Positions 27,169 to 36,878 of a DNA stretch of 64,000 bases are shown here, piece after piece (position 1 is the stretch's first letter; every line of letters starts with the position of its first letter). This stretch comes from Aliiroseovarius sp. M344 (GTDB lineage Bacteria; Pseudomonadota; Alphaproteobacteria; Rhodobacterales; Rhodobacteraceae). The stretch spans positions 2,170,001 to 2,234,000 of the forward strand of contig NZ_CP081153.1 of the NCBI RefSeq assembly GCF_025140835.1. Direction: 5' to 3'. The translations under genes and the position numbers were made by a program. The notes under the pieces were generated by a model, which saw nothing but the letters and a program-made list of their open reading frames with translations, was not told where the DNA came from and did no database searches.

Positions 27169-28034
27169 CGGCCGGTATCCGATTTCAGATAATCAAAGAA
27201 TTCGCTGTCTGGCGATATGACCAGCGATGAATTGCCTCCGACCAACGAGTTTTCATAGGCTTCCAGCGACCGCAGGAAGGCATAGAATTCTTCGTCGCGA
27301 CCCAGCGCATCGGCCAGAATACCGTTGCGGCGGGCGTCAGCCTCACCTCGGATAATCTGCGCCTGCTTGCGCGCTTCGGACACGGTTTCAACCACGGTCC
27401 GATCTGCGGTCGCCCGCAAACGTTGCGCGGCTTCATTACCACGTGCGATTTCATCCGCAGCCAGACGCTGACGTTCAGCCCGCATCCGTTCAAACGTTGC
27501 TTCAAGGTTTTGCTTGGGCAGATCGGCACGTTTGATACGCACGTCGATGATCTCGACCCCCAGCGACGATGCTTGCGCGCGTGCTTGGTCGCGGATCTGG
27601 TTCATCAGTAGAACACGGTCAGCGGACAGAACCGCATTCGAGTTCACTTTACCCAGAACCTCACGCAGTTCAGCGTTCAGGATGCGTTCAAGACGCGGTT
27701 GCGCACCGGCTATCGAGCTTGCGCCCACCGCACGGCGGAACTGCTTGGCATCGGAAATGCGCCAGCGCGCAAAGGCGTCAACTTCAAGCCGTCGGCTGTC
27801 TGCAGGCGTCACTTCAAGCTTGCTGGTTTCCAAAGGCAGGATACGAGCGTCATATTTGACGATCTCGTGAAACACCGGAATTTTGAAATACAGGCCGGGA
27901 TCGGTGATCTCGGCTTGCACTTCACCAAACCACAGCCGCAGGGCGGTTTCGCGTTCATCCACGATGTAGACAGCCTGCAAAGCACCAAAGACAAGCGCGA
28001 CGATGGCGACAAGGAATATCTGAGTACGTTTCAT
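27165..28034 (-). CDS. hflC: Protease modulator HflC
   Basis: A 289-residue SPFH/prohibitin-domain membrane protein. One N-terminal membrane segment (about 4-24) is followed by the band-7 domain and a long helical region rich in Ala/Glu/Arg (about 180-260). With HflK it forms the large cage around FtsH and tunes its proteolysis. Its ATG overlaps the hflK stop by one base (TGATG). ftsH itself is elsewhere in this window, about 15 kb away on the same strand. Confidence 0.95.
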   Translation of the reverse strand: MKRTQIFLVAIVALVFGALQAVYIVDERETALRLWFGEVQAEITDPGLYFKIPVFHEIVKYDARILPLETSKLEVTPADSRRLEVDAFARWRISDAKQFRRAVGASSIAGAQPRLERILNAELREVLGKVNSNAVLSADRVLLMNQIRDQARAQASSLGVEIIDVRIKRADLPKQNLEATFERMRAERQRLAADEIARGNEAAQRLRATADRTVVETVSEARKQAQIIRGEADARRNGILADALGRDEEFYAFLRSLEAYENSLVGGNSSLVISPDSEFFDYLKSDTGR

Positions 28035-29179
28035 CAGTTCGTCCCTCCTTCGGTCTGCGCCGGTTTGCGGGTCAGCTCATTCAGCGGCAGGTAAGGCACC
28101 ACGCCCCCTTCTCCGCCGACGTTGTTGTCAAGGATCACCTTATCCACGCTGCGCATCACCTTCTCGATCGTTTCCAGATACAGGCGCTTTCGCGTGATTT
28201 CCGGTGCCTTCGCAAATTCGTCGTACACCGCGATGAAGCGGGCGGCTTCACCTTCGGCCTCGTTGACGACACGGGCACGATAGCCTTCGGCTTCTTCCAG
28301 AAGCTGAGCGGCCTCACCACGTGCCGCAGCGACCACACGGTTTGCGTAAGCATCGGCTTGTTTCTGCAACGTGTCGCGGGTCTGCTCGGCAGCCTGCACT
28401 TCACGGAAACTGTCGATCACGTCCTCAGGCGGGTCGGCCTTGTCAAAGTTGACCCGAACGATGTTGACGCCCGACTGATATCCATCCAGCGTCGACTGGA
28501 TCAGATCTTGCAGATCCTGTTGGATGATCCCGCGATCCGAAGTCAGGATCGGAGACAGGCGAGAGCGTGCGATAATCTCGCGCATGGCTGATTCCGACAC
28601 AGCCTGAATGGTGTTTTCCGGTGCAGCCAGATTGAACACGAACTTCTCGAGGTCCGAGATGTTCCAGACAACCTGAAAGTCGATATCAACGATGTTTTCG
28701 TCACCGGTCAGCATCAAGCCTTCGTTGGTGCCATCGCCGATGTTGATCACGTTCTCACGCGTCACCGGATAGATTTCCCGGGTCACAATCGGCCAAGGCG
28801 CAAAGTTCAGACCCTCTTGGCCAACGCCGTAACGTTCGCCGAACAGAAGTTCGACCGATTGTTCAGACGTGTCCACGCGATAGAAACTGGCATAAATCCA
28901 GACCGCGACAGCTACAAGGGCAACCAAAAGGATGGAGCCGCGTCCGATGCTGGGGCCTTCGCCGCCGCCTGCACCGCCGCTGCCGCCGCCGCGTTTGTCG
29001 CCACGGCCGCCCATGAGCACGCGCAACTGCTCCTGACCCTTTTTCATAAGCTCTTCGATCTCAGGCATTTGCGGTGGTTCGTTTCCACCGCGCTTGCCGC
29101 CGCCGTTCGAGGGGGGACGCCCGTCCGAGCCGCCACGGTTACCACCGCCGCCCCAAGGGCCGCCATTGTCACTGGCCAT
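28034..29179 (-). CDS. hflK: FtsH protease activity modulator HflK
   Basis: A 381-residue SPFH protein, the partner of HflC. An N-terminal Gly/Asn/Arg-rich cytoplasmic tail (about 1-75) precedes a membrane segment near 83-100. The band-7 domain and coiled-coil follow. It is the first gene of hflK-hflC-DUF2065. Confidence 0.95.
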   Translation of the reverse strand: MASDNGGPWGGGGNRGGSDGRPPSNGGGKRGGNEPPQMPEIEELMKKGQEQLRVLMGGRGDKRGGGSGGAGGGEGPSIGRGSILLVALVAVAVWIYASFYRVDTSEQSVELLFGERYGVGQEGLNFAPWPIVTREIYPVTRENVINIGDGTNEGLMLTGDENIVDIDFQVVWNISDLEKFVFNLAAPENTIQAVSESAMREIIARSRLSPILTSDRGIIQQDLQDLIQSTLDGYQSGVNIVRVNFDKADPPEDVIDSFREVQAAEQTRDTLQKQADAYANRVVAAARGEAAQLLEEAEGYRARVVNEAEGEAARFIAVYDEFAKAPEITRKRLYLETIEKVMRSVDKVILDNNVGGEGGVVPYLPLNELTRKPAQTEGGTN

Positions 29180-29318
29180 TTGGTCCTATTCCTTCCACGT
29201 AAATGGTTTCGACGTATACCTGACCCTTTGCGGGCCGGATTTCAAGGCAAAGGGCATGTGAACCGCGCCCTTTTGGTTTGAAATCCATGTGGTTTCGCAT
29301 TGCAGGCCGGTTTGAAGG

Positions 29319-30686
29319 TCAATCGCTGCGGGTTGGTGTCTTCATCAGAACGATTTCTTCCGACATGGTCGGATGCACCGCGACGGTCCGATCGAAATCG
29401 GCCTTGGTCGCGCCCATCTTCACCGCAATCGCGGCCAGCTGGATCATCTCGCCCGCGCCATCGCCAACAATGTGACAGCCCAGCACCTTCTGGGTTTTCT
29501 GGCTGACGATCAACTTGAACAACACCCGCTCATTCGTGCCGATAAAGCTTTTCTGCATGGGGCGAAACGCCGCGCAGTAGACGTCGATCTTTTCAGTCTC
29601 GCGCGCGTCCTCTTCCGACAGGCCAACGGTGCCGTATTCCGGCTGCGTGAACACTGCCGAGGCCACGTTTTCATGGTCGGGTTTAGTCGGATTGCCATTG
29701 AAGACCGTTTCGACAAAGGCCATCCCTTCGCGGATCGCCACCGGTGTCAGGTTGATCCGGTTGGTGACATCCCCCACCGCATAGATCGACGGAACCGAGG
29801 TCTGGCTGTAGTCATCCACCACCACCTCGCCCGAGCGGCCAAGCGTCACGCCAAGATCTTCCAATCCCAAACCATCGGTATTGGCCACCCGCCCAGTGGC
29901 AAACAGAACCTGATCGAATACCTCTTCGCGCCCGTCCGTACCCTTGACCCAGATTGTACCATCGCGGCGCTCCATCCGCTCCACCTCAAGCCCAACATGC
30001 AAATCGACGCCACGCTGGTGAATGTGTTCAGCAAGGAACCCGCGCACTTCGTCATCAAAACCACGCAGGATCTGCGCGCCGCGATACCATTGTGCCACAT
30101 GGGCGCCGAGCCCATTGAAAATGCAGGCGAACTCGCAGGCAATATACCCGCCGCCGACAATCAGGATGCGCTTGGGAAAATCGTCGAGGTTGAATACCTC
30201 GTTCGAAGTGATCCCCAACTCTTTCGCGCCCGGCGTGTCGGGCAGGAAGGGACGACCGCCCGTGGCGACTAGGATGTGTTTTGCGGTGAAACTTTCACCG
30301 GTCGACAGCTCAACCGTATGGGCATCTTTCACCGTCGCGCGCGCATTGAAAATGTCCGCGCCTGAATTGCCCAGATTGCGAGTATAGATGCTTTCCAGCC
30401 GGTCAAGTTCCGCGTGCAATGCCGGGCGGAACGTGCCGGCCCAGTCAAATTCGCCACGCACATTGCCTTGCCAGCCATAGGCGCGGGCATCTGCTGCGGC
30501 CGGGCCGAATTGCGAGGCAAAAACCATCAGCTTCTTGGGCACGCAGCCGCGTATCACGCAGGTGCCACCCATACGAAACTCTTCTGCCAGCCCAACTTTC
30601 GCGCCACCCTCGGCTGCAACACGGCCTGCACGCACGCCGCCCGATCCGCCGCCAATCACGAAGAGGTCATAGTCAAATCCGCTCAT
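29319..30686 (-). CDS. gor: Glutathione-disulfide reductase
   Basis: A 455-residue FAD-dependent pyridine nucleotide-disulfide oxidoreductase. The FAD motif GGGSGGVRAGR lies near 12-22. The redox pair C43/C48 is in GGTCVIRGCVPKK, the glutathione reductase form. The NAD(P)-binding VGGGYIACEFA and the C-terminal dimer domain with HPTMSEE follow. It keeps glutathione reduced with NADPH. Two Met codons two positions apart compete; the second fits the GGCGG ribosome site. It follows rpiA, whose pathway supplies NADPH-linked sugar phosphates. Confidence 0.93.
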   Translation of the reverse strand: MSGFDYDLFVIGGGSGGVRAGRVAAEGGAKVGLAEEFRMGGTCVIRGCVPKKLMVFASQFGPAAADARAYGWQGNVRGEFDWAGTFRPALHAELDRLESIYTRNLGNSGADIFNARATVKDAHTVELSTGESFTAKHILVATGGRPFLPDTPGAKELGITSNEVFNLDDFPKRILIVGGGYIACEFACIFNGLGAHVAQWYRGAQILRGFDDEVRGFLAEHIHQRGVDLHVGLEVERMERRDGTIWVKGTDGREEVFDQVLFATGRVANTDGLGLEDLGVTLGRSGEVVVDDYSQTSVPSIYAVGDVTNRINLTPVAIREGMAFVETVFNGNPTKPDHENVASAVFTQPEYGTVGLSEEDARETEKIDVYCAAFRPMQKSFIGTNERVLFKLIVSQKTQKVLGCHIVGDGAGEMIQLAAIAVKMGATKADFDRTVAVHPTMSEEIVLMKTPTRSD

Positions 30687-30822
30687 GTGCATCCGCCTTT
30701 CCTGCCCCGACCACCGCGCCGAGGTGTAAACATATTCCGGCAGAAGCTATGGGCTTCGCCGCCGGACTTCCAGAGCCAGCAATGTCACATGGATCACGAT
30801 TGCGCGGGTCAATCTGACCGGA

Positions 30823-31605
30823 TCAGATATCGGCGAAGATATTGCTGCTGTCGCCAAACTCGATCCGCTCTTCCTCATGGGTGCCTTCGTTGATGTCGAT
30901 CACCTCGACCCGGCCATCGCCATGGCCGATGACAACTGCATCACAGATGTCTATGAACAAACCGTTTTCAACCACGCCGGGCACTTGGTTGAGAACCATC
31001 GACAGTTTGCGCGGGTCTTGGATGCGCTTCAGGTGCAAATCGATGATGTGGTTGCCTTCGTCCGTGACAAACGGCACCCCGCCGCTTTCGCGCAGGATCG
31101 TTTTGGTGCCCAGCACATCCATCGCGCTCAGAAGCTCTTCGACCAGACCTTTGGTCGCCTGAAGGCCAAAGGGAATCACTTCGATCGGCAGCGGAAACGC
31201 CCCCAGCATATCAACGGCCTTTGTCGGGTCTGCGATCACCACCATCCGGTCTGACGCGGTGGCCACGACCTTTTCCTGCAGATGCGCACCGCCGCCACCT
31301 TTGATCAGGCACAGGTCCGGGTCATATTCATCCGTGCCGTCAATCGTCAGATCCAACCACTTGGCCGCGTCCAGCGTTGTGACCTCAATGCCCACCTGAC
31401 GCGCCAAATCGGCGGTTCGGGTGCTGGTCGGCACGCCGGTGATTTTCAGCCCCTCGGTTCGGACCCGTTCCCCCAGGCAACGCACCATCCAAGCGGCGGT
31501 CGAACCGGTTCCCAGCCCCACGCGCATGCCATCCTCGACATATTGAACCGCGCGTTTTGCGGCGACGAATTTGGCGGTGTCGATGGGTGAGAGTTCTCCG
31601 GACAT
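30823..31605 (-). CDS. rpiA: Ribose-5-phosphate isomerase A
   Basis: A 260-residue RpiA. It interconverts ribose 5-phosphate and ribulose 5-phosphate. Active-site segments GLGTGSTAAWM, TIDGTDEYD and KGGGGAHLQEK are all present. It starts a two-gene minus-strand group with gor, 136 bases downstream. Confidence 0.95.
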   Translation of the reverse strand: MSGELSPIDTAKFVAAKRAVQYVEDGMRVGLGTGSTAAWMVRCLGERVRTEGLKITGVPTSTRTADLARQVGIEVTTLDAAKWLDLTIDGTDEYDPDLCLIKGGGGAHLQEKVVATASDRMVVIADPTKAVDMLGAFPLPIEVIPFGLQATKGLVEELLSAMDVLGTKTILRESGGVPFVTDEGNHIIDLHLKRIQDPRKLSMVLNQVPGVVENGLFIDICDAVVIGHGDGRVEVIDINEGTHEEERIEFGDSSNIFADI

Positions 31606-31799
31606 GGCAGCGATTCCCCTTGTGGCGCATGTTACGAGTCCTGCGGTTTATAAAACGCATGGGCAGAGGTGGCGAGGGGCTAACGTCGTGCGACGCTGAA
31701 TTTCGCGCACGCCAGCATCCCGCGTGGGTCGGGTGGACAATCGCCACCGCTTCGCCCAATGCTGGCGCGACGCAGAACCGGCACAGGTTTCAAGGACCA

Positions 31800-32153
31800 A
31801 TGAGCAGAGTTTTCTATATCGCGTTGGGTTGGAGCGCCGTGGCGCTGGGGCTGATCGGCGTCATATTGCCCGTTCTGCCCACCACTCCGTTCTTGCTGGT
31901 CGCAGCCTTCGCCTTTGGCAAAAGCAGCCCGAAAGCGCGCGCCTGGCTGATTGATCACGCCCATTTCGGCCCCGCCATTCAGGATTGGGAAGAGCGCGGC
32001 GCGATCTCGCGACGGGCCAAAACGCTTGCCGTATCGATGATGTCGCTGGTCTTTGTCCTGTCGCTAACCCTAGGAGCGCCCGGCTGGGTCCTGCTTGCTC
32101 AGGGCATCTTGATGGGCGCGGGAGCAGCTTTTGTGCTGACCCGGCCGGACTGA
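31800..32153 (+). CDS. DUF454 (YbaN-like) inner-membrane protein
   Basis: A 117-residue protein with hydrophobic segments at about 5-40, 75-95 and 97-113. The family signature GVILPVLPTTPFLLVAAFAF and the later SPKARAWLIDH identify DUF454. Function is unknown. Earlier in-frame starts exist, but this ATG has AAGGA at proper spacing. It is divergent from rpiA and lies before sdaA. Confidence 0.88.
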   Translation: MSRVFYIALGWSAVALGLIGVILPVLPTTPFLLVAAFAFGKSSPKARAWLIDHAHFGPAIQDWEERGAISRRAKTLAVSMMSLVFVLSLTLGAPGWVLLAQGILMGAGAAFVLTRPD

Positions 32154-32241
32154 CCTAAAAAGCGTCGCTTTCGCGATGACATTTACCGCTGATATAATCA
32201 CTGTAGTCTGAACCACTAAACCCCTGAAGCACGAGGTCATT

Positions 32242-33621
32242 ATGTTCCTGTCCGTTTTCGACATGTTCAAAGTTGGAGTAGGTCCCAGTTCATCCCATAC
32301 CATGGGACCGATGGTGGCCGCCGGGCGTTTCCTTGACCACCTCAGGGCGCAGCCGTTCAAAGTTGTTGGTCTTCAGGCGTCCCTACACGGGTCGCTGGCG
32401 TTTACTGGCGTCGGCCATGCGACGGACCGCGCAACCATCCTTGGCTTGGCCGGCTTTCTGCCTGAGACCTATGACCGGGCTCGCGCAGAGGAAACGTTGG
32501 CCGAGATCGAACGCACTGGCACGGTAAGTCCTGAAGGGTTGGGCACTTTGTCTTTCACCCCCAAAACCGACCTGTATTTTGATTATGAAACGCCCTTGCC
32601 CGGCCATGCCAACGGGATGCAACTGATGGCGACCGATGCGCAGGGCGACGTTGTGGTGCGCGAGACCTATTACTCGATCGGTGGCGGTTTTGTGGTGACT
32701 GCTGCCGAACAAGCCCGCGAAGCAGTGATGGATGCGCGCGACGCCAAGCGCCACCCCTACCCGTTTGAGACCGCCGCCCAAATGCTGCAAATGGCAGAGG
32801 AATCCGGCAAAACCATTGCCGAGATGAAACGCGCCAATGAACTTGAGCATATGGGTCCCAACGCGCTGGCCGAAGGGCTGGACCGGATATGGGAGGTGAT
32901 GAACAACTGCATCGACCGCGGCTTGACGGAAGACGGTATTCTGCCGGGCGGCTTGATGGTGCGCCGCCGGGCGATGGCGATTCACAACAGCCTGATGGCC
33001 GAACAGGGTCTGAACATTTCCGCGCCGCACATCATCAACGACTGGATGAGCGTCTATGCGATGGCGGTGAACGAAGAAAACGCCGCGGGTGGCCAGGTGG
33101 TGACCAGCCCAACCAACGGCGCGGCTGGCGTGTTGCCCGCCGTGGTGCGCTATTGGTTGCAACATGTGCCCAGCGCTGTCCCCTCTCGCGTGCACGACTT
33201 CCTGCTGACCGCCGCCGCCATCGGCGGGATTGTGAAACACAACGCCTCCATCTCGGGTGCCGAAGCTGGCTGTCAGGCCGAGGTTGGATCAGCCAGCGCC
33301 ATGGCCGCCGCCGGGCTGTGCGCGGTCATGGGCGGCACACCAATGCAAATCGAGAACGCCGCCGAGATCGCGCTGGAACACCATCTTGGCCTGACCTGCG
33401 ACCCTGTGCGCGGGCTGGTTCAGGTGCCGTGCATCGAACGCAACGGGCTGGGTGCGATTAAGGCCGTGTCGGCGGCGTCACTGGCGCTGCGGGGCGACGG
33501 CACGCACCTTGTGCCGCTGGATGCCTGCATCAAGACGATGTTCGAGACCGGGCAGGACATGTCGGAAAAGTACAAAGAGACGTCATTGGGCGGCTTGGCT
33601 GTAAACGTCCCAAACTGCTAG
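32242..33621 (+). CDS. sdaA: L-serine ammonia-lyase (iron-sulfur type)
   Basis: A 459-residue single-chain L-serine dehydratase that converts serine to pyruvate and ammonia. The start [20 protein letters not shown] and the alpha-domain segments [17 protein letters not shown] and [16 protein letters not shown], which contain the cluster-binding Cys residues, are intact. Its TAG stop and that of the convergent thiamine pyrophosphokinase share CTAG. Confidence 0.96.
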   Translation: MFLSVFDMFKVGVGPSSSHTMGPMVAAGRFLDHLRAQPFKVVGLQASLHGSLAFTGVGHATDRATILGLAGFLPETYDRARAEETLAEIERTGTVSPEGLGTLSFTPKTDLYFDYETPLPGHANGMQLMATDAQGDVVVRETYYSIGGGFVVTAAEQAREAVMDARDAKRHPYPFETAAQMLQMAEESGKTIAEMKRANELEHMGPNALAEGLDRIWEVMNNCIDRGLTEDGILPGGLMVRRRAMAIHNSLMAEQGLNISAPHIINDWMSVYAMAVNEENAAGGQVVTSPTNGAAGVLPAVVRYWLQHVPSAVPSRVHDFLLTAAAIGGIVKHNASISGAEAGCQAEVGSASAMAAAGLCAVMGGTPMQIENAAEIALEHHLGLTCDPVRGLVQVPCIERNGLGAIKAVSAASLALRGDGTHLVPLDACIKTMFETGQDMSEKYKETSLGGLAVNVPNC

Positions 33622-34289
33622 GATGGCGTCAGGGCCGCAATCGCGTCCGTCAGATGCGCCCGTGGCAGAATCACCAGAAGGCCCGCGCCATCGGCCTCAA
33701 CCGTGACAGCGGGCGCATTGGTTTCGTTTGACGTGCCAATCATCCCCCAAGGCGACATTTCAAGATCGTCGAGCGGCCAGACCAATCCTGTGCCGCGCAC
33801 ATTCACTTTCGCCATCGGGAACAGCGAAAACCGTGTGCCGACCGGCAGCGTCATTTCCAATGGGCGGCTCAGATGGAAGCAAATATCCACCTCGCCCACC
33901 AGGATCACGCGCTTTTCAGGCAACCCAACCAAAGTGTTATAGCAGGCAAGCTCATGATCCAGCCGCTTGCCCATGAACCCAACACCCAACACCACAGGCG
34001 CATCAATCAGATCGAGTGTCTTGTGAAAATCCGTGCGATTCTGGTCAGGGGTCTCAACAAATCTGTCCGCGCCAATGGTCTTGCGCGCGTGCTCGGAAAC
34101 AGAATCCATGTCTCCCGCGACAACGACAGGCACGTGCCCCAGCTCCAACGCCTGATCCGCGCCACCATCTGCCGCCACCAACTCCGGTGCGAGCTGAAGA
34201 CAGTGCGAAAGCGTGGCAGGATTTACAGCGCCGCCGCCCAGTAAGGTCACATTGTGGGAAAATTGGCGAAAATATCTCATTATGGACAC
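33618..34289 (-). CDS. Thiamine diphosphokinase
   Basis: A 223-residue thiamine pyrophosphokinase that makes thiamine diphosphate from thiamine and ATP. Conserved acidic motifs AADGGADQ, AGDMDS and TPDQNRTDFHK are visible. The C-terminal beta domain follows. A GTG start with GGGAG six bases before it is preferred over an ATG three codons later that lacks a site. No TPP riboswitch is seen upstream. Confidence 0.9.
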   Translation of the reverse strand: MSIMRYFRQFSHNVTLLGGGAVNPATLSHCLQLAPELVAADGGADQALELGHVPVVVAGDMDSVSEHARKTIGADRFVETPDQNRTDFHKTLDLIDAPVVLGVGFMGKRLDHELACYNTLVGLPEKRVILVGEVDICFHLSRPLEMTLPVGTRFSLFPMAKVNVRGTGLVWPLDDLEMSPWGMIGTSNETNAPAVTVEADGAGLLVILPRAHLTDAIAALTPS

Positions 34290-34407
34290 AATTGTCTCCC
34301 AATCTGATCTTAAGAACGGATTTGTCCGGAAAAAAATTTACCGTGCATTTGCACGATTTTGTTAAAGTTCCCGGAACCATGTACAGTGTGTATACCTGTG
34401 CAGTTTC

Positions 34408-34435
34408 GGAGGAGAAAGTGAGTTATCCATGGTGA
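34408..34435 (+). promoter_or_regulatory. Ribosome site and possible five-codon leader before the acidic protein gene
   Basis: GGAGGAG (34408-34414) is 14 bases from the ATG of the next gene, too far for normal use. It is well placed for GTG at 34418, which opens a five-codon frame (Val-Ser-Tyr-Pro-Trp). That frame's TGA (34433-34435) overlaps the first codons of the main frame. This suggests a coupled minicistron, or else a misjudged start. Confidence 0.4.
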
Positions 34436-36531
34436 GTAACAGCAAAATCCTCACTGTTTCCTATGGCACGTTTTCGTGCACGCTTGAGGGATTCGACGAG
34501 CCATTTGGGACGATGAAGTCCATCGCGGAGTATTTCCGCGACCTTGCCGCTGACGACCGTTATTTCGGTGCTGAACCGCCAACCCCTGATGCCGAAGTAC
34601 TGCACCGCATTGCGGAACGCGAAGTTCAAAAGCGGGTCGAGGCGCGTGTGGAAGAAGACGGCGTTGTCTTGCGTCAAGAAGGCACCTCTCTGCCCTCCGT
34701 GACCAAGACCGGCGCGACATTAGTTGCGGGTCAGGCCCTGTTGAACGACGACGACGCCGATCAGCAGGTCGACGAAGTTGAAGAATCGGCAGACGAGCCC
34801 GAAGCAGCCGCGGTTGAAGAAACCGCAGCAGAAGAGGCCGTAGAAGAAGAAGCGTTGGCTGAAGAAGCCGCAGAAGAAACTGCCGAAGAAACCGTTACAG
34901 AGGCAGAGGAAGCTGTCGCTGAAGCCGAGGAAACTGAGGCCGCTGCCGATGAAACCGAAGCCGAAGTCGCTGACAATTTCGAACACATGGCGGAAGAAGC
35001 CGCCGCTGTGGAGCCGGAAGAAGTTGAGGTAGAAAGCGTAGAAGCAAAGCTGGCGCGCATTCGTGATGCCGCTGACGCAGATGACCTGGAAAGCTTCTCG
35101 GACGACCCGAACGCCGAGCCGTTCTATGAAACTGATGACGATGAAACGGACCTGACAGTATCGGAAGCCGACGACGCCGACGACGTCGATCAACCGGACC
35201 AGCGGGACGTTGCGCGGGCTGAAGATGACGAAGAAGCTGAGGTCATCGCCGACCTGACAGACAGCGATAAAGACGATGAAGGCACAACCGACGGTCCGTT
35301 GCTTCTGTCCGCCAAAGACAGCGTGCAAGGTGAAACCGACGATGACGTTGACGCGATCTTGTCGCAGTTGAACGCGCGTGGCGACAAAGCCGAAGCGGAC
35401 ACTGACGATTTTGAAGACAGCTACGACGACGATGACACCGCGGACCTGGATCTGGAGGACGGTGTCTCTAACGTTCTGGAGAACACATTCGACGACGAAC
35501 CTGAGCCTGTCGTGCCGGTGAACCGTGTCGTGCGCGTTAAACGGATGCGCCGCAACGACGGCTCCGAAGAACTTGCGGTTGATCCCAAATCTGCGGATGA
35601 CGCGGCTGTCGTGGATGCAGAAGCCACTGAGGCGACGGATCAAGGTGCCGACGAGACGGCAGGGGACGATCATTCGACGCTGAAGCTTCTGAACATGATC
35701 GACCACGAAGTCAAAACAGAGGCACGCCGCGAACGCCGCGAGCAAGTCTTTGACAATGGCGCCGCCGATCAAAGTGACGAGACGCTGAACCGCATTCTGG
35801 CGGAAACCAACGACAAAATGGACAGCCAAGAGGCTTCGCGCCGTCGCAATTCGATCGAGCACTTGAAAGCAGCCGTACAAGCCAAACGCGCGGACGAAGA
35901 CGCGGGCGATGTTGAAGTGTCCGAAGACGAAGCTGATCCCTATCGTGCAGATCTCGCCCGTGCAGTGCGCCCGAAGCGGCCTGAAATTACCGAGGAAAAA
36001 ACCAGCTCTTTGCGTATGGCGCCGCTGGTTCTGGTGTCAGAACAGCGGGTTGATGGTGTCGATGTTGCCGACGATGCTGATGACGCACAAACCGCTGAGC
36101 ACAAAGCAAACAAAGCTGTTCGAATCGTGCGTCCGCGTCGCGTCAGCCGCAAGCCCGGAAGCAAGGCCGAGACCGTCGCCGGGCAAACCCAGATTGAAGG
36201 CATCGAAAAAGACGCACAAGCTGTATCAGCCGATCCGTCGCAGGACGGGTTCGCTGCTTATGTAAACGGCGCTGATGCCTCGGACATGAACGGCCTGATG
36301 GAGGCTGCGGCCACCTATGCCACCAAAGTTCAGGGCCTGCCCCAATTCAGCCGCCCACATGTGATGCGGTTGGTCATGGGACTGAAAGTGAACGGCGGCA
36401 TCTCACGCGAAGAAGCGTTGCGTGCTTTTGGACGCCTGCTGCGTGAGGGCCGTATCAGCAAAATCGCACCGGGTCGGTTTGCCTTGGCTGCAGGTCAGGA
36501 CTCTGACGAAAACGGTCGCCAATCGGCGTAA
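34429..36531 (+). CDS. Large acidic protein of unknown function (Rhodobacterales family)
   Basis: A 700-residue protein in three parts. The N-terminal ~80 residues are ordered and look strongly conserved ([17 protein letters not shown], then a region with [13 protein letters not shown]). The middle (about 105-560) is low-complexity and extremely rich in Glu, Asp and Ala, with isolated basic patches such as VVRVKRMRR. The last ~95 residues form an ordered helical domain ending in [13 protein letters not shown], which resembles a small winged-helix. No membrane segment or signal is seen. Relatives have sometimes been labelled chemotaxis CheA, but no His-kinase or Hpt motif is present. It is monocistronic. 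Confidence 0.75.
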   Translation: MVSNSKILTVSYGTFSCTLEGFDEPFGTMKSIAEYFRDLAADDRYFGAEPPTPDAEVLHRIAEREVQKRVEARVEEDGVVLRQEGTSLPSVTKTGATLVAGQALLNDDDADQQVDEVEESADEPEAAAVEETAAEEAVEEEALAEEAAEETAEETVTEAEEAVAEAEETEAAADETEAEVADNFEHMAEEAAAVEPEEVEVESVEAKLARIRDAADADDLESFSDDPNAEPFYETDDDETDLTVSEADDADDVDQPDQRDVARAEDDEEAEVIADLTDSDKDDEGTTDGPLLLSAKDSVQGETDDDVDAILSQLNARGDKAEADTDDFEDSYDDDDTADLDLEDGVSNVLENTFDDEPEPVVPVNRVVRVKRMRRNDGSEELAVDPKSADDAAVVDAEATEATDQGADETAGDDHSTLKLLNMIDHEVKTEARRERREQVFDNGAADQSDETLNRILAETNDKMDSQEASRRRNSIEHLKAAVQAKRADEDAGDVEVSEDEADPYRADLARAVRPKRPEITEEKTSSLRMAPLVLVSEQRVDGVDVADDADDAQTAEHKANKAVRIVRPRRVSRKPGSKAETVAGQTQIEGIEKDAQAVSADPSQDGFAAYVNGADASDMNGLMEAAATYATKVQGLPQFSRPHVMRLVMGLKVNGGISREEALRAFGRLLREGRISKIAPGRFALAAGQDSDENGRQSA

Positions 36532-36550
36532 GATCTACGACAGAAACGAG

Positions 36551-36581
36551 AAAAGGGAGCCTGATTGGCTCCCTTTTTTTT
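36551..36581 (+). terminator. Bidirectional terminator between the acidic protein gene and DUF2842 gene
   Basis: An eleven-pair stem (AAAAGGGAGCC and its complement) with a five-base loop and a run of eight T on the plus strand. On the minus strand it follows the DUF2842 gene and ends in TTTTC. Confidence 0.92.
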
Positions 36582-36597
36582 GTGATCGCGTTCGATC

Positions 36598-36873
36598 CTA
36601 TTTATCTTCGTCTTTCAGCGCATATTTGCCTTCTGGATCATGCGGATAGCTTTCCGGGTCTGCTTCCGGATCGGGCTTCCCCACCCCCAAAAACACTTTG
36701 CGCAGCGGGATCATCCACAGGAAACCAAGCACGATATAGACCAGCAGTTCCAGCAGAATTGGTGGACGGTCAAACAAGCTGACAACCTTTACGGCCACGA
36801 GAATGTAGAGTGGCAGGCCCACCAGTAAAACCAGCAAAGACAATCGTTTACGTGCTTTGTATCCCAAGGCCAT
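36598..36873 (-). CDS. DUF2842 membrane protein
   Basis: A 91-residue protein with two hydrophobic segments (about 8-32 and 40-57) and a charged C-terminal tail rich in Asp, Glu and Pro. It matches the alphaproteobacterial DUF2842 family of unknown function. The ATG lies five bases after the purA stop, so it is co-transcribed with purA. Confidence 0.82.
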   Translation of the reverse strand: MALGYKARKRLSLLVLLVGLPLYILVAVKVVSLFDRPPILLELLVYIVLGFLWMIPLRKVFLGVGKPDPEADPESYPHDPEGKYALKDEDK

Positions 36874-36878
36874 GTCGA

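Noticed and set aside
34290..34428. TPP riboswitch before the thiamine pyrophosphokinase gene
   Set aside because: The conserved THI-box sequences are absent and the gap is short.
34720..35880. 386-codon frame antisense to the acidic protein gene
   Set aside because: Valine- and phenylalanine-rich product is what Glu/Asp codons give when read in reverse; no start signals.
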